Assembly (NCBI GenBank): GCA_003648395.1
Contig: QMPB01000257.1
Coordinates: 1 to 6,626 of the forward strand
Direction: 5' to 3'
Source: Bacteroidota bacterium
GTDB lineage: Bacteria > Bacteroidota > Bacteroidia > Bacteroidales > UBA1556
Length of the DNA: 6,626 bases
The position numbers and the translations under genes were made by a program. The first letter of the stretch is position 1, and every line of letters starts with the position of its first letter. The notes below the pieces were generated by a model. That model searched no databases and was not told where the DNA came from. It saw only the letters and a list, made by a program, of their open reading frames with translations. Positions 5,666 through 6,626 of the stretch are shown piece after piece.

Positions 5666-6626
5666 CTATTCAATATTCGTTTCAGTATTTGTGGGTTCTT
5701 TAACCTCTATTTCTTCAGTAGCAGCTTCACTTGCAACCTCTACTTCAACAACTTCTTTAGTAACATCAGTTTCAGAAGAAACTTCCTCACCATCTACAAT
5801 TTTAGTAGTAGTAGTTGATGTTGTAGTTACAGTTTGAACATCGTCTTGTGTTACTTCAATAGTTTTCTCAATTTTTGTTCCTTCAGAAACATCAGTAGGA
5901 AGAGAATCTAAATTCATTGCAATACTTGGAGCAATAACAAGAGCTACAACACTCATTAGCTTAAGTAAGATATTCAATGAAGGACCAGAAGTATCTTTAA
6001 AAGGATCACCAACAGTATCACCAACTACAGCAGCTTTATGAACATCAGAACCTTTACCATACTCAACACCGTCGATAGTAACACCATCTTCAACCATTTT
6101 TTTAGCATTGTCCCAAGCACCACCAGCATTAGACTGGAAGATAGCCATAAGTACACCTGTTACAGTTACACCAGCTAATAAACCACCTAACATTTCAGGA
6201 CCACCAACAAAACCCACTAATACAGGAGATACGATGGCAAGAATACCCGGAAGAACCATTTCTTTAATAGATGCTTTAGTAGAGATATCAACACATTTGT
6301 CGTATTCTGCAACACCATCAGCTTTATCGAAAATAGCACGATCTTCAGGAGTGGCTTTCGACATATCTGAATCATATTTACGCATTACTGCTAGAGCATC
6401 TTTTAATGCAGGGATCTCTCTAAACTGACGACGAACTTCTTCAATCATTGCCATAGCAGCACGACCAACAGCATTCATTGCCAAAGCAGAGAATACGAAA
6501 GGAAGCATACCACCAACAAATAAACCAGCCATTACAGTTGATTTAGAAATATCGATAGTAGATATATTTGCTTGTTGCATAAGAGCTGAGCATAAGGCCA
6601 ATGCAGTAAGAGCTGCAGAAGCAATA
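5666..6626 (-). CDS. hppA: Membrane-bound ion-pumping pyrophosphatase, C-terminal part (partial)
   Basis: This enzyme couples hydrolysis of pyrophosphate to phosphate with pumping of H+ or Na+ across the cytoplasmic membrane. Only the last 319 residues are in view and the frame stays open to the right edge. The TTG at 6599-6601 is an internal Leu codon, not the start; upstream codons read IASAALTA, as in the family. Family usual length is about 700 or more residues. Seen motifs (window numbering) are EEVRRQF (62-68), GGAWDNAKK (168-176) and [17 protein letters not shown] (202-218), which carry the acidic and lysine residues that bind Mg-pyrophosphate. Several membrane helices are present, the last near 219-237. 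The residues that set K+ dependence and ion type lie upstream of the window. Residues 238-319 form an unusual acidic tail rich in Thr and Val, absent from the well-known compact pumps. A strong terminator follows. Codon use (many GGT, GCT, CTT) suggests good expression. Confidence 0.97.
   Translation of the reverse strand, partial: IASAALTALALCSALMQQANISTIDISKSTVMAGLFVGGMLPFVFSALAMNAVGRAAMAMIEEVRRQFREIPALKDALAVMRKYDSDMSKATPEDRAIFDKADGVAEYDKCVDISTKASIKEMVLPGILAIVSPVLVGFVGGPEMLGGLLAGVTVTGVLMAIFQSNAGGAWDNAKKMVEDGVTIDGVEYGKGSDVHKAAVVGDTVGDPFKDTSGPSLNILLKLMSVVALVIAPSIAMNLDSLPTDVSEGTKIEKTIEVTQDDVQTVTTTSTTTTKIVDGEEVSSETDVTKEVVEVEVASEAATEEIEVKEPTNTETNIE

Noticed and set aside
6108..6428. 106-codon open frame on the plus strand opposite hppA
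   Set aside because: It mirrors the strongly conserved HppA coding sequence, and its Pro/Thr-rich product looks like no known protein.
6599..6601. TTG as a possible start codon for the pyrophosphatase
   Set aside because: The frame stays open upstream with family-typical residues, and the visible part begins in the middle of a transmembrane region, so this is an internal Leu.
1..6626. CRISPR array, tRNA, integrated element or defence system
   Set aside because: No regularly spaced repeats, tRNA-like cloverleaf, integrase, transposase, nuclease or toxin-antitoxin-like pair was seen.

Overview
The window looks like chromosome from a member of the Bacteroidetes, probably a flavobacterium-like marine or environmental lineage. 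The DNA is AT-rich and its genes lack clear Shine-Dalgarno sequences. Several intergenic sites match the Bacteroidetes -7 box TAnnTTTG. The leftmost gene encodes a secreted beta-rich protein of the kind common in that phylum. No integrase, transposase, phage gene, tRNA, rRNA or CRISPR array was seen.

Layout. (1) 1-958, minus strand: 5' part of a gene for a large secreted protein with a signal peptide, cut by the left edge. (2) 959-1475: a 517-bp divergent, very AT-rich spacer. It holds a strong 14-bp palindrome whose two arms each carry a perfect -7 box, plus a second hairpin overlapping the first. (3) 1476-2849, plus strand: a class-3-type aldehyde dehydrogenase. (4) 2906-3157, plus strand: a bacterial acyl-CoA-binding protein with its own likely promoter inside the end of the dehydrogenase gene. 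(5) 3158-3460: a 303-bp convergent spacer with a REP/MITE-like structured element of about 110 bp and a bidirectional terminator. (6) 3461-5068, minus strand: a membrane protein fused to a spermidine-synthase-like methyltransferase fold. (7) 5118-5579, minus strand: a DUF1456 (YehS-like) protein. (8) 5666-6626, minus strand: the C-terminal part of the membrane pyrophosphatase HppA, cut by the right edge and followed by a strong terminator.

How the genes may work together. The aldehyde dehydrogenase and the acyl-CoA-binding protein plausibly form a small fatty-aldehyde/acyl-CoA module: the first makes fatty acids from aldehydes, the second binds the CoA esters made from them. This link is inferred from adjacency. 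HppA couples pyrophosphate hydrolysis to ion pumping and, given its terminator, seems to be a separate transcription unit. The DUF1456 and spermidine-synthase-like genes may be co-transcribed (48-50 bp gap), but no shared function is evident. I found no clear undescribed multi-gene system. The most unusual signals are the two intergenic structured regions, the acidic Thr/Val-rich tail on HppA, and the loss of canonical aminopropyltransferase residues in the spermidine-synthase-like protein.
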